Origin: Eremothecium cymbalariae DBVPG#7215
Lineage: Eukaryota > Ascomycota > Saccharomycetes > Saccharomycetales > Saccharomycetaceae
NCBI RefSeq assembly: GCF_000235365.1
Contig: NC_016455.1
Location: forward strand, 186,001 to 250,000
Direction: 5' to 3'
Length of the DNA: 64,000 nucleotides
Position 1 is the stretch's first letter. Every line of letters begins with the position of its first letter. Made by a program: the position numbers and the translations under genes. The notes beneath the pieces are model-generated. The model saw only the letters and a list, made by a program, of their open reading frames with translations, was not told the DNA's origin and ran no database searches. Of this stretch, positions 50,857 through 61,274 are shown in pieces.

Positions 50857-51765
50857 AATTAACGATGTATAGAATTAGGATTACGAAAGACGAATGGAAC
50901 CTATCCACTCATATTTACTGTTAAAGTTAAACCTCGAACAGCTTTTTGACATTTTCAAGATGTTAGAAAGCATTTTAGATCACGTGACCTTTTATTAAGT
51001 GCTCGTCTTTGCGTAAGCTGAACAATGGGAGCCATAGCTTCTCACGTAACGTTTAAACTAGACGAACCAAATATCTACTTATAACGCTGAATTTGTTGCC
51101 TAACTGACCATTGTATAAATTACGGAGACCATTATTAAGTATTACTTCGAACGTCTTCTTGGGATCTATACTGGTAGTCTAGCTATGAGCCTTCCATCGC
51201 TATATATGAGAACACCTTCTTACTTCATAGCTACATTACTTTAAACATATCTTCACAATCTATTATTCGCTCGTCGTATAAATTGGCTCATAATTACTAC
51301 GATAAACAGTGTGCAAGTAGAGGGCGCCTAGTGTAAAATCACGTGCTGGCTTGAACTTCTCGTCACGTGCCGGATAATACTTAGGTTGAAGATCAGTAAC
51401 TGCTTATATAGTCTCTAATCGAATCAATTACCCTCTAGGGATTTAGGCAGAACTAGTATTCTAATCTAGCTAGTTTGGTCTTATAGGTTTCTGCTGTCCT
51501 ACCTGATCACTTAAAGCAGTCATTGGCAGTTTCATACTGACAAATAATTGTAGGTTCCACACTGGCAACCTCCCAATGGTCACCATCCTCTTAGTGTCCT
51601 GAAAGCTCTGATTCGATGCTTCTTAGGCTGGTTATCGTTATCTTTTAGATGTTCTTTTGGATTACACAATAACACATGAGGAGAGTGCTTATCTTCAGTC
51701 ACGTGCTACCATGCTATCGTGTTGGTAAGTATATCAACATAGAGATCCAGCAGTATCAGAAAGTT
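50857..51765. other. TIM13 upstream region to tRNA-Phe
   Basis: About 910 bp with no protein gene. CACGTG occurs four times (50981-50986, 51340-51345, 51364-51369, 51700-51705); the first is about 125 bp before the TIM13 start. The segment ends with a TGTTGG...ATCAACA arrangement 16 bp before the tRNA, discussed as a possible retrotransposon scar. No coding or LTR-length structure is confirmed. Confidence 0.45.
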
Positions 51766-51856
51766 GCGGATTTAGCTCAGTTGGGAGAGCGCCAGACTGA
51801 AGTTGCCTGATGGTACTGTAATCTGGAGGTCCTGTGTTCGATCCACAGAATTCGCA
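51766..51856 (+). tRNA. tF(GAA): tRNA-Phe (GAA) with 18-nt intron
   Basis: The sequence starts GCGGATTTAGCTCAGTTGG and ends AATTCGCA, closing a seven-pair acceptor stem with discriminator A. The anticodon GAA is at 51799-51801. Exon 1 is 51766-51802, the intron 51803-51820 follows position 37 as usual, and exon 2 is 51821-51856. The mature length is 73 nt. The B-box region reads GTTCGATCC. The exons match the well-known yeast tRNA-Phe; the intron sequence differs from that of S. cerevisiae. Confidence 0.98.
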
Positions 51857-51858
51857 CA

Positions 51859-51864
51859 TTTTTT
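51859..51864 (+). terminator. RNA polymerase III terminator of tRNA-Phe
   Basis: A run of six T residues two bases after the mature 3' end, a normal Pol III stop. Confidence 0.9.
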
Positions 51865-52100
51865 AATGTCACGGTTGACATAAAATAACAATGACAGTTA
51901 ACGTACGCTGTTCACCTTCATTCATAGTAGCACTTGGATCTAAAATACGTATGATTTACTTCATTTTTAAAACATATAAGTTATAATATAAAAACATTAT
52001 TTGGACATATAAATAAGAGTGTAATTTTTTAAAAGATGAGAAAAAGGAATTTAATATATACATCAAGACAAATCGAAAGCGTAGTCTGTGATGCAGTTAT

Positions 52101-55100
52101 TCACATCAAAGCTATTTCCTTGATGGTACTGCCGTAAGGATTATCATCGTCGTCATAAGTGCCATCCACCGAAACCATTACGAATCTTGTCTTTCTCCAA
52201 CTTGTGTCGGTGCCACTGAGATCAATACCGTCGTAGTCTGGGTTCAGCTGGGCGACCTTTGAGTAGTCGATCTTAAATGAAGTCTCATTACTAGGTAAAA
52301 TGGCAATTTGGGATCTTTCATAAACGCCACGGAAGAATGGTTGGGAAGGTTTAATCTCATAATCACGTAAAACCGTCACGAAGTTTTGGAGCATGCTAAA
52401 CAGCTCGGGTAATACTGGGGCAATATCACGAACATCAAATAAATTCCAACGGAATATTTCATCGATACCACTATCAATGTCGTTAATAGATACAGTATTA
52501 TATTTCTCCGGATCCACTTTGCATAGTTCAACGCCGTCGTCGCCGCAAGAGACAGGTGAGTCTTCAGTGAAATTGTCGTGAACTAATTTGGTCAACTTTT
52601 TTAGCGTATGCGTAATATTCATGCTGTGGGGAAGAATCGATAAAGATATATTTTTAGCTGGTCTATCCCCCCAGAGTATTTTACCTCCGGTAATTTCATA
52701 TTCTTGTATCGTACCAAGATCAATTAACAATAATGCACGTTCAGATTTATCGAACGGCTGCCAGTGAGTGTAATTATTACCATCTAACATGGAAATCGCA
52801 ACATCCCCTGGAACACCTCTTGTCAAATTTGTAATTTGTTTACCCTCAGCAACGTTGCCCTGAATATTCAAACCAGGGCGGTAGACCGGTAAGACCAAGG
52901 TATCGCCAGGGTTAACGGTGTAATAATTTGACTGTTTGAGATCCGAATAAGGGATAATATCTCTTGCAGAGAGCATGGAATTCTTCTCTCTGGCAAAAGG
53001 AACATCTCTGTCGCGAAGTAAAGACCTGTCTGGTAATTTTACATTAATAGAATTATTGCCAGCTTTGTGGGTGATTGTAGCGTTATCATCACCAATGCTA
53101 ATATCTAAGACTTGGCCCAGATATTTGAAGTTTTTAATCCGAATACCACCAGGTAATAATGGCATACGGATTGGGTTAAATTTTAATAATCTTTCCATTT
53201 TCTTGGAAGTTGGCTCTACAGTGTAAGAATAACGCAAACCAGTTAGGCCAAATAACAAACTTTGCAAATATCCACCATTAGCTGTCAAGAAAGGGAATGC
53301 CGGTTGTGTCAATCCATTAGTGAGAAAATTGTCATCGGATTGTTCACTGAATTGGAAAAATGGCGATCTCAAATAAGGAATGACAGACTTATACAAGTAA
53401 CTCTGCGAAGAACAACCGTGGTTCAATAATGTGGATGCAGCAGCGGCGAAAACAGGGTATGTCATAGCAGGGCCGGATGCAGACTGACGTTCTGAGTAAT
53501 AATACAAATTTTGAATTGCATTATTTAGAATGCTCTCATCAGTAATATAACCAAGAGGATAAACCATCAACATGACATCTGCCTGTTTGATATCAACAGT
53601 GGCATTCATGCCTGTGTACTCTAATGTAATGTTAGTATTTGAGGTTGGGATATGGATATTTTCAGATATATCTTCCCATTTTATATCTACAGGCTCTTCC
53701 AAATGATTGCCAACATCAACGGCCCATCTTAACAAAGTTTTAATTCCAGCATTTGTAAAAGCTCCATTGTCGATAAAATTTGCAAATTCATCAGGATCTG
53801 TCATATTATGTGTAGTGTATTCACCTAGAGTGTCATTAAAATTCACATAAGCAGTAAAAAATTCAGCAGCGTCTCGAATAATTGGCCAAGCAGTGTATCT
53901 GAGGTAATCATCATCGACGCCCTCGCCTCCATTCATATATATAGATAATAAACTCATTGCAATATCAATATTGATATGGTATTCATAGTCCACACAAGGC
54001 CCCGTAGATGTGCAATTTGCATACCTACCCGACGTCCAAGGATATAATGCTCCAGGGTAATTGTATTTTCGTGCATTTCTCACAGCTTGTGCATGAGTTG
54101 CATTACGGTAATTTGCCATTTGTTTGGCAGTTTCAGGGAAGAAAGGAAGAATACCAGGTAGCATCCAGGTATCTGCATCCCAGAAGACCATACCGCCGTA
54201 TGAATCACTTGAGAGCCCTGCTACCGGCACAGGCAAACCACGTGAAGAAGAGATATTGTGCGAACGGGTATTAGCCAATAAGTGGTACAAGGAAGACTTT
54301 GCAGCTAGTTCCAACAAAAAGTCCGAAGGAATTTCGATCGAAGCGTTTGCATAAAGATCCGCCCATGCTACCCCATGTGAATTTACTAGGGCATCATAAT
54401 TGCCGAAATTTTCCATTACAATACTTTTGGCACGTTCTAAATTACTGATGGGTTCTTCGTTGTATTCACTGGAGACAATACCGACGTACTTGCGGATTTT
54501 GACTGCTGGGTTAGCTCTAGTCAATTGTACAGACAATGACTGTGTTACTGCTTCGAAAGAATTCTGCTTTGCATTTGCTGTTACCACCGCATCGCCACAA
54601 GATTCCCAGGAGGAATAAATAGATGCGTTAGAATACGGAACATTATCAGGCTCAACAACCATATAAATTCCATTATCATCGAATCCAAATTGCCTGAGTA
54701 CAGTGCGATGGGAGGTTGTAAAATTTAATATGTCCTGAATTTCTAAGTTGAGGACAAAGTCGTCGTCATCGTCGATGTCAGCGCGGCTGTAATTATCATT
54801 ACCATTTTTATTAGTATCGGAACTTTTTGTATACTCATTAGTACCATCATTAGCATCATCAACATTATCATTATCATCATCATCAACATTATTATTATCA
54901 TCATCATCATCGTTCTTATTATAACTATGATCACTATCGTTCTTTCCGAAGCGAACATACTTCTTATCACTATTCTCGGACTTTATTGCTTCATCAATGT
55001 CCGAAAGTGATAATTCGATTTCCACCAATCCTAAAGGATAGACTTTCCTATGGGCAACTATAGACGTTTTCACGTATAACGTATCCAACCAATGGTACTC

Positions 55101-56006
55101 AGTAGACACAATACCATTTGCCAAAGAAAGATTCTGAACATAACCAGAAATTTGTTCGAGATCTACTTCAGTGGGTGATAATTTATGGGTATTTCCATCA
55201 CCTAGCCGCATATTGATCGACAATTCGGTCCACTGAGGGATAGAAGAAATCACAGTCGAATAACCGTCGGCATCCAACTCTCTGAAATTCGTGGAATTGA
55301 GTTCGGGCTGCAAAGAGTAAAAATCGGATACAAATGCCCCAGCATATCTTTTATTCCGCAACGGCCACCCGTTATCCAACGCTCCAGGTACAGATGAATT
55401 GGGTGTCCATATATTTAACTCATCATCCGCGTACCCAAAACCAACGTTTGGAATCCTTGAACCAATATAACCATTAGAAACGTAAGGCTGTCGGGAAAAA
55501 GTGTTTTTAGATAACAACTTAGACCCCAAAACTTGCTCCTCTTCATGGTAGAACGTTCTTTCACTGTCCCTAACCATCTCGTATAATTTCTTCGATGCCG
55601 TTCGATGTTGCTCAACCCGTAATGTGTCTTCGTGCTCTTCAACCCTCACGTTCCTATCAGAACCAGACCCCAATCCAAGTAACGACCCCCACCCGTCGTG
55701 TTGATGGGTACCATCTTTCCCGTCCCCCAATCCAATCACTGACCTTGCACTCATGCTAGTCGGAACTAGCAGAGCAACCATAAACATCAATACCGTCAAC
55801 ATTGCAGCTACGCTAGACAAAACCATCGTTCTTACAGATATACTAGACCTCAATCTAACTATCTCAATGTTGTGATCCTCAAAGTTTCCACCTTCTTGAC
55901 TCCCATATGAACTATTCCGCACCAGAGGGAACCTCCCCGCCCCTACACCCTCCTGCTCTTGCTGTTGTTGTGGTTCTCCCAACGTCGGCGGCGAAACGTC
56001 ACGCAT
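52101..56006 (-). CDS. ATH1: Acid trehalase
   Basis: Ath1 is a GH65 acid trehalase of the vacuole and cell surface, allowing growth on external trehalose. The 1301-residue product is longer than the S. cerevisiae enzyme. A cytosolic N-terminus precedes a membrane segment (about 60-84, VLSSVAAMLTVLMFMVALLV), acting as a signal anchor. GH65 features include the glycan-processing N-terminal domain, FWDADTWMLPGILPFFPE in the (alpha/alpha)6 barrel (near 605), and a C-terminal beta domain; many N-x-S/T sequons are present. An Asp/Asn-rich insert (about 355-417) has no counterpart I know of and accounts for much of the extra length. CCL1 and YME1 nearby match the YPR024-026 order. Confidence 0.94.
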   Translation of the reverse strand: MRDVSPPTLGEPQQQQEQEGVGAGRFPLVRNSSYGSQEGGNFEDHNIEIVRLRSSISVRTMVLSSVAAMLTVLMFMVALLVPTSMSARSVIGLGDGKDGTHQHDGWGSLLGLGSGSDRNVRVEEHEDTLRVEQHRTASKKLYEMVRDSERTFYHEEEQVLGSKLLSKNTFSRQPYVSNGYIGSRIPNVGFGYADDELNIWTPNSSVPGALDNGWPLRNKRYAGAFVSDFYSLQPELNSTNFRELDADGYSTVISSIPQWTELSINMRLGDGNTHKLSPTEVDLEQISGYVQNLSLANGIVSTEYHWLDTLYVKTSIVAHRKVYPLGLVEIELSLSDIDEAIKSENSDKKYVRFGKNDSDHSYNKNDDDDDNNNVDDDDNDNVDDANDGTNEYTKSSDTNKNGNDNYSRADIDDDDDFVLNLEIQDILNFTTSHRTVLRQFGFDDNGIYMVVEPDNVPYSNASIYSSWESCGDAVVTANAKQNSFEAVTQSLSVQLTRANPAVKIRKYVGIVSSEYNEEPISNLERAKSIVMENFGNYDALVNSHGVAWADLYANASIEIPSDFLLELAAKSSLYHLLANTRSHNISSSRGLPVPVAGLSSDSYGGMVFWDADTWMLPGILPFFPETAKQMANYRNATHAQAVRNARKYNYPGALYPWTSGRYANCTSTGPCVDYEYHINIDIAMSLLSIYMNGGEGVDDDYLRYTAWPIIRDAAEFFTAYVNFNDTLGEYTTHNMTDPDEFANFIDNGAFTNAGIKTLLRWAVDVGNHLEEPVDIKWEDISENIHIPTSNTNITLEYTGMNATVDIKQADVMLMVYPLGYITDESILNNAIQNLYYYSERQSASGPAMTYPVFAAAASTLLNHGCSSQSYLYKSVIPYLRSPFFQFSEQSDDNFLTNGLTQPAFPFLTANGGYLQSLLFGLTGLRYSYTVEPTSKKMERLLKFNPIRMPLLPGGIRIKNFKYLGQVLDISIGDDNATITHKAGNNSINVKLPDRSLLRDRDVPFAREKNSMLSARDIIPYSDLKQSNYYTVNPGDTLVLPVYRPGLNIQGNVAEGKQITNLTRGVPGDVAISMLDGNNYTHWQPFDKSERALLLIDLGTIQEYEITGGKILWGDRPAKNISLSILPHSMNITHTLKKLTKLVHDNFTEDSPVSCGDDGVELCKVDPEKYNTVSINDIDSGIDEIFRWNLFDVRDIAPVLPELFSMLQNFVTVLRDYEIKPSQPFFRGVYERSQIAILPSNETSFKIDYSKVAQLNPDYDGIDLSGTDTSWRKTRFVMVSVDGTYDDDDNPYGSTIKEIALM

Positions 56007-56864
56007 TTTCTATTAACTACCTCTGACACCTGTTTTACTCATTAAATGGCTTAGCTTGCCCAATATCGAATTATTGCTGTCCCCAATTGTTAATATATAT
56101 TGCCTTCCTAAAAATTCTATATTACTATTATGTGATTTTTAATTAGTATTATATGACTGTCTTTGTTGATAAAAATATAATCCCATATATGTGCAATACT
56201 ACCTGCAGAGACACTCTTGAAATTTTGGTAGAGTTCCTAAAAAATGCCTACTAACGTATCCAATAACAATATAACCCGTATTGTCTTTATTAATGATATT
56301 TACTACTAGTCGTTCTCTGTTTTATTAAAAAATTACGTAGAACTATTTGCATATACACGCTGTTATTTTAATTTTAAGCCTTACATACTCGATGAAACTA
56401 AACCATCTCACTTTTGTGTGCACACAGGTTGGTCGGCTCACACTCCCTGTGGTAAGGCTAACGACGGACAAAAATTAACCAAAAAAGAGAGCTTGCTGCA
56501 TCCAGCCGAGCCCAGCTTATCCAGATACATCATACGAAGCATTAGTCATATACTGTATGCTCTTCAAGTTATATATCTGAACGTGAATTGTATGCAGATT
56601 GTGTGGCTATGTACTCGATTATGCAGGTCATGTGTACTAAATAACGGTTTTTGTCGCCTGCATAAGTTGATTTTTTAGTCCAGAACACAAAGAAAGGCGG
56701 TCGTGACGGGCGACGGGGTTTTGCTTTTAGGAAACCGTTTCTTTTTTCGGGGCTTGAGGGTCCTTTCTATTGTGTCGGGGAGTTGCTAGACGCCGTGTGC
56801 AGACACGAAATGCGGAGCCCCGCCGCGGTCCGGTTGTCCGGCGAGTATTTAGGATTTGTTAAGC

Positions 56865-56919
56865 CGGGTAACGATCGTCGGACCATGTCCGGGTAACAGG
56901 CCGCCCAGTTCCCGGGTAA
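56865..56919 (+). promoter_or_regulatory. Three Reb1 sites (CCGGGTAAC)
   Basis: CGGGTAA occurs at 56865-56871, 56890-56896 and 56913-56919, each inside CCGGGTAAC and all in the same orientation, spaced 25 and 23 bp. This is the strong form of the Reb1 site. The group lies about 580-630 bp upstream of ATP1 and 860 bp upstream of ATH1. Confidence 0.75.
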
Positions 56920-56975
56920 CCTTTACGTATCAAACGACGCGTCGGGTCTTGAAAAAGAAACCGATTCCTGACTGA

Positions 56976-56980
56976 CCAAT
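56976..56980 (+). promoter_or_regulatory. CCAAT box upstream of ATP1
   Basis: ACCAATGG about 520 bp before the ATP1 ATG, a possible Hap2/3/4/5 site for respiratory induction. It lies just past the Reb1 group. Confidence 0.4.
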
Positions 56981-57496
56981 GGGAATCTCCATTTGTGGTG
57001 CTACGGGTGTTTCTGGGTTTAACCCTTCCTGCTCGAGAAACTCACGAAATTTTCTTGTTCTCTCGTTTTCCCAATTTTTCAAACCAAAAATTTGCAAGAT
57101 TTTTTACATTACACCTCTATCAAGACTAGTTCTTTGTATCTTTACATCAACTTTTCACTGAAAACCTTCTTTGTTATTAGCATTGTTTAAGAGGTCTCTA
57201 TTACACTCACAATTAGTGTTTTTCCGATTTTCCAAGCATCTAAAAGCAACTGAACAATTGCCTCGTCATCTACGCTGGGGGAGTTTGTCTGTTCATCTAT
57301 CATTTCAACACAAGTGTTATTTTAAGAGACCAAGGGAGGGATAAGCTTTAAAACGACCTTAACCATCTGAAATCCCTATAATATTCTAAAAAATCTGTTT
57401 TTTGTTTGCTTTTGAAGAAATCTTGTTTATTAAGATAAGAGATCTATCCATTTAAAGCTGCTTTTCTGTAAGTTCAATTAAGAAGGAAAGTAAAAA

Positions 57497-59143
57497 ATGT
57501 TATCTCGTACTGCTTTGCGTTCGGCTATCAGAGCGATTGCCGCTGCACAATTGAACAGGGGCGTCCAGAGAGTTGCTAGACCAGCTTTAAAGATTGCTGG
57601 TAGGAGGTTTGCATCTGCAAAGGCTCAGCCCACTGAGGTTTCTTCTATTTTGGAGGAGCGTATTAGGGGTGTTTCTGATGAGGCTAATCTAAATGAAACC
57701 GGTAGGGTGTTGTCTGTTGGGGATGGTATTGCCAGAGTTTTTGGGTTGAACAATGTTCAGGCGGAAGAGTTGGTTGAGTTTTCCTCTGGTGTCAAAGGTA
57801 TGGCTTTGAACTTGGAACCGGGTCAGGTCGGTATTGTGTTGTTTGGTTCTGACAGATTGATTAAAGAGGGTGAGGTTGTCAAAAGAACAGGCAGAATTGT
57901 CGATGTGCCAGTTGGGCCAGGTATGTTGGGGCGTGTTGTTGATGCTTTAGGTAATCCTATTGATGGTAAAGGAGCCATCAAGGCTGCAAAGAGATCCAGA
58001 GCTCAAGTCAAGGCACCTGGTATTTTGCCAAGAAGATCTGTTTTTGAGCCTATGCAGACCGGTTTGAAGGCCGTTGATGCTCTAGTGCCAATTGGCAGAG
58101 GCCAAAGAGAGTTGATTATTGGTGACAGACAAACCGGTAAGACGGCTGTTGCCTTGGATACAATTCTAAACCAGAAGAGATGGAATGACGCTAACGACGA
58201 GTCCAAAAAGTTGTACTGTGTTTACGTAGCTGTCGGTCAAAAGAGATCTACTGTTGCTCAATTGGTGCAGACCTTGGAGCAACACGATGCTTTGAAATAC
58301 TCTGTCATTGTGGCTGCTACCGCATCCGAAGCTGCTCCATTGCAATACATTGCTCCATTTACTGCCGCTGCCATTGGTGAATGGTTTAGAGACAACAGCA
58401 AACACGCCTTGATTATCTACGATGACTTGTCTAAGCAAGCTGTGGCTTACCGTCAATTATCTTTGTTGTTGAGACGTCCTCCAGGTCGTGAGGCTTACCC
58501 AGGTGATGTCTTTTACTTACATTCCAGATTATTGGAAAGAGCTGCCAAGATGTCCGAGAAGAACGGTGGTGGTTCTTTGACCGCTTTGCCAGTTATTGAA
58601 ACTCAAGGTGGTGATGTTTCCGCTTATATTCCAACCAACGTCATTTCCATCACTGATGGTCAAATCTTCTTGGAAGCTGAATTGTTCTACAAGGGTATTA
58701 GACCAGCCATCAATGTCGGTTTGTCTGTCTCTCGTGTCGGTTCTGCCGCTCAAGTTAAGGCTTTGAAGCAAGTTGCTGGTTCCTTAAAATTGTTCTTGGC
58801 TCAATACAGAGAAGTTGCTGCTTTCGCACAATTTGGTTCCGATTTGGATGCTTCCACCAAGCAAACTTTGGCTAGAGGTGAAAGATTGACCCAATTGTTG
58901 AAGCAAAGCCAATATTCTCCATTATCTGCTGAAGAGCAAGTCCCTTTGATCTATGCTGGTGTTAACGGTTATTTAGACAATGTAGAGTTGTCCAGAATTG
59001 CTGAATTTGAAACGGAATTCTTGGCCTACTTGAAGTCTAGTCACGATGAAATCATCTCTGCCATAAGAGAAAAGGGTGAGTTGTCTAAGGATTTGTTGTC
59101 TACCTTGAAGTCTGCTACTGAGTCCTTTGTTGCTACCTTCTGA
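57497..59143 (+). CDS. ATP1: Mitochondrial F1 ATP synthase subunit alpha
   Basis: Atp1 forms the non-catalytic subunits of the F1 hexamer. The 548-residue product starts at the ATG at 57497 after an A-rich context. The first 40 or so residues are an arginine-rich, acid-free mitochondrial presequence ([16 protein letters not shown]). The P-loop GDRQTGKT is at 209-216; the alpha signature [23 protein letters not shown] is present in full order. [10 protein letters not shown] carries the arginine finger that reaches the beta-subunit site. Codon choice (TTG, GGT, AAG, GCT, GTC) looks like that of a highly expressed yeast gene. In S. cerevisiae ATP1 is YBL099W, not beside ATH1 or CCL1. Confidence 0.98.
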   Translation: MLSRTALRSAIRAIAAAQLNRGVQRVARPALKIAGRRFASAKAQPTEVSSILEERIRGVSDEANLNETGRVLSVGDGIARVFGLNNVQAEELVEFSSGVKGMALNLEPGQVGIVLFGSDRLIKEGEVVKRTGRIVDVPVGPGMLGRVVDALGNPIDGKGAIKAAKRSRAQVKAPGILPRRSVFEPMQTGLKAVDALVPIGRGQRELIIGDRQTGKTAVALDTILNQKRWNDANDESKKLYCVYVAVGQKRSTVAQLVQTLEQHDALKYSVIVAATASEAAPLQYIAPFTAAAIGEWFRDNSKHALIIYDDLSKQAVAYRQLSLLLRRPPGREAYPGDVFYLHSRLLERAAKMSEKNGGGSLTALPVIETQGGDVSAYIPTNVISITDGQIFLEAELFYKGIRPAINVGLSVSRVGSAAQVKALKQVAGSLKLFLAQYREVAAFAQFGSDLDASTKQTLARGERLTQLLKQSQYSPLSAEEQVPLIYAGVNGYLDNVELSRIAEFETEFLAYLKSSHDEIISAIREKGELSKDLLSTLKSATESFVATF

Positions 59144-59682
59144 AGTTGATACACTGGTTTGCACACAACTATAAACTCTTATAAAATCCATATTGGATTT
59201 TGAAGGTGAAACTTAACTTTTTTATTTTATTTACCTAAGAGAAAACAAAGAACTGAAGAAAGCATCATATGACTTTAACGATTTTGGATGAGCAAATCAA
59301 TAACCACGTTTTTCTGCCAAATATATTGATATTATTTCAATTTTATTTTGAAGTATGGACGATATATTTTATTATATATACATGGCTTGCTCTGTTTGTA
59401 AGAATGTAAAAGATATTCCTTTCAAGCGATGCTCCGAAGTACATTACATACCAATATAAGTTTAACTAGAAGATATCTGTTGATAGGTAGAAATCAATGA
59501 ATATTTTCTTGATCATATATAACAAGTTGATCTCTTATTTGCGTTCAATTCATTATTTCATAGGTGTGATTTCTTCCTTCACACACATATATGGTATATA
59601 GATTTTTTACATTAAAAAAATTGAGTAACATGAACCTTTATAAAACACTAGTCCAAATTACAAAAAGACAATAAACCCTACT
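59144..59682. other. ATP1 3' region and CCL1 promoter
   Basis: 539 bp between same-strand genes, strongly AT-rich, with no gene and no named motif. ATP1 mRNA in S. cerevisiae has 3' UTR localisation signals; no UGUANAUA-type Puf3 site was located here with confidence. Confidence 0.45.
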
Positions 59683-60882
59683 ATGGAGAACTCACCTACT
59701 CCTATTAGCATATCTGCCACCCGCAAAACAGCTTCGAATACATTTTTGCCGCTTAATACGAAGCGGGTCAGCGATGATGACCTTTACAGAACTTCAACCC
59801 AATATAAGTTATGGTCTTTTACATCGAAAAGGCTCGAACAAATAAGATCAGATATAAATCTCCGTTCTTCTGAGATTATTAAGAAACAAATAATTCAGTT
59901 TAAAGAATCTCATCCCAATCTATCGACAGAGGAACTTGAGGCCATCGATTCATTGGCTATACCTTTGAATGCTGATGAAGAATTTAAACTTGTTAATTTC
60001 TACGCCAGAAAGGTACAACAATGTGCTAGCTCTTTGAACTTACCTACGGAAGTGACTGCAACTGCAATCTCTTTTTTTAGGAAGTTTTTCCTCACAAATT
60101 CTGTTATGGATATTCACCCAAAGAACATCTTGCTAACTACCATATTTCTGGCGTGCAAATCAGAAAACTACTTCATCGGGATTGAGTCATTTGCTCAAAA
60201 GACGAAGTCTAAAGAAGACGCTATTCTAAAATACGAATTTAAGGTTTTGGAGTCTTTAAAGTTTACGCTATTGAATCATCATCCGTTTAAGGCCTTGCAT
60301 GGCTTCTTCTTAGACATCCAATCCATCTTGAACGGGAAAGTTGATTTAGAATATATGGGCCAAGTATATACGAACTCTAAAAAGAAAATCACAGATGCAT
60401 TATTAACAGATGCAGTATATCAATATACTCCCCCACAGATCACTTTGGCGGTTTTGCTGGCTGAAGATCAAACCCTAATAGATCGTTATTTGGAGTTGAA
60501 GTTTCCAAATAAAAACAAAGATAATTCAGTTGATGTCATAAAACCAACTTCTGCTGATAGTACAAATACTACTTCAGGAAGCTCCAGTAATGGAAATATG
60601 GAGGTAAAGGAAGTGGTCCAATCCAAGGAAGTACCGAATGAAGGAAACGAGACTACAAATGATAATACAAATATGATCGATTTGCCTAAGTTGATAAAGA
60701 CTATACAGGATTGCAGAGACATCATATTTGAACGGCAATCTGTGACGAAAGAAGAAGTAAAAGAAATAGATGCAAAGTTACATTACTGTAAGAATCCAAT
60801 GCTGGTGCTCCGACGTCTCAAAAGACAAAAGGATTCTTCTTCCAGTGCAAGCCCGCCAGATATTAAAAGACAAAAGCTATAA
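59683..60882 (+). CDS. CCL1: Cyclin of the TFIIH kinase module (cyclin H homologue)
   Basis: Ccl1 is the cyclin partner of Kin28 in TFIIK, which phosphorylates the RNA polymerase II C-terminal domain. The 399-residue product has the cyclin-H-type N-terminal helix region (YRTSTQYKLWSFTSKRLEQIR, cut before the end, about 37-56). The two cyclin folds span about 90-275, with NFYARKVQQCASSL, ATAISFFRKFFL and LTTIFLACKSENYFI. A Ser/Asn-rich linker (about 285-330) and a helical C-terminus follow. It is similar in size to the S. cerevisiae protein. Position between ATH1 (with ATP1 intervening) and YME1 matches YPR025C. Confidence 0.95.
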   Translation: MENSPTPISISATRKTASNTFLPLNTKRVSDDDLYRTSTQYKLWSFTSKRLEQIRSDINLRSSEIIKKQIIQFKESHPNLSTEELEAIDSLAIPLNADEEFKLVNFYARKVQQCASSLNLPTEVTATAISFFRKFFLTNSVMDIHPKNILLTTIFLACKSENYFIGIESFAQKTKSKEDAILKYEFKVLESLKFTLLNHHPFKALHGFFLDIQSILNGKVDLEYMGQVYTNSKKKITDALLTDAVYQYTPPQITLAVLLAEDQTLIDRYLELKFPNKNKDNSVDVIKPTSADSTNTTSGSSSNGNMEVKEVVQSKEVPNEGNETTNDNTNMIDLPKLIKTIQDCRDIIFERQSVTKEEVKEIDAKLHYCKNPMLVLRRLKRQKDSSSSASPPDIKRQKL

Positions 60883-61274
60883 GAATGGCGAACAGTCCAT
60901 TCCTAAACGCAGAGGTACCTACAAAGCCTATGGTAATTCTAATATATATGAGATCAGAGTCATTTAATTTGGTATCTATATACATGTAATAGCTTTAAAC
61001 ATCCATCGATTATAACCATCATACAGCAATGTCAAAGAACAATGATCAGTAGCTGATTCCCAAGTTGATATTCTCACACTACCTAAATTCGTATTTCAGA
61101 TATTCAAAATACGACATAATCATATGCAGGGTGTTTTTACATCTTTTTATTTCTAAATACATAGTATTGTTAGTTTTTTAAGTTGCTTTCCTGTATCATT
61201 AAAAGTTCATTTCCGACTTTGCTTCGTGTACGGTATATATGTTACTGCGTTTTAGTTTTGGTGATATACGGTAT
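60883..61274. other. Convergent CCL1/YME1 intergenic region
   Basis: 392 bp, AT-rich, between two convergent 3' ends. No gene is visible. Confidence 0.5.

Larger units (their letters stand above)
56007..57496. other. Long divergent ATH1/ATP1 promoter region
   Basis: About 1.5 kb. The ATH1-proximal part is AT-rich. A GC-rich island (about 56690-56950) in the middle contains three Reb1 sites and a CCAAT box, listed separately. The ATP1-proximal 450 bp is T-rich and pyrimidine-rich. A TACTAAC at 56249-56255 has no matching splice donor or exon that I can find, so no spliced gene is called. Confidence 0.6.

Noticed and set aside
56249..56255. TACTAAC branch-point-like word upstream of ATH1/ATP1
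   Set aside because: No plausible donor, acceptor and open exons surround it, so there is no support for a spliced gene.
56418..56678. 86-residue open frame in the ATH1/ATP1 gap
   Set aside because: No recognisable domain or sensible composition, and it lies in a divergent promoter region.
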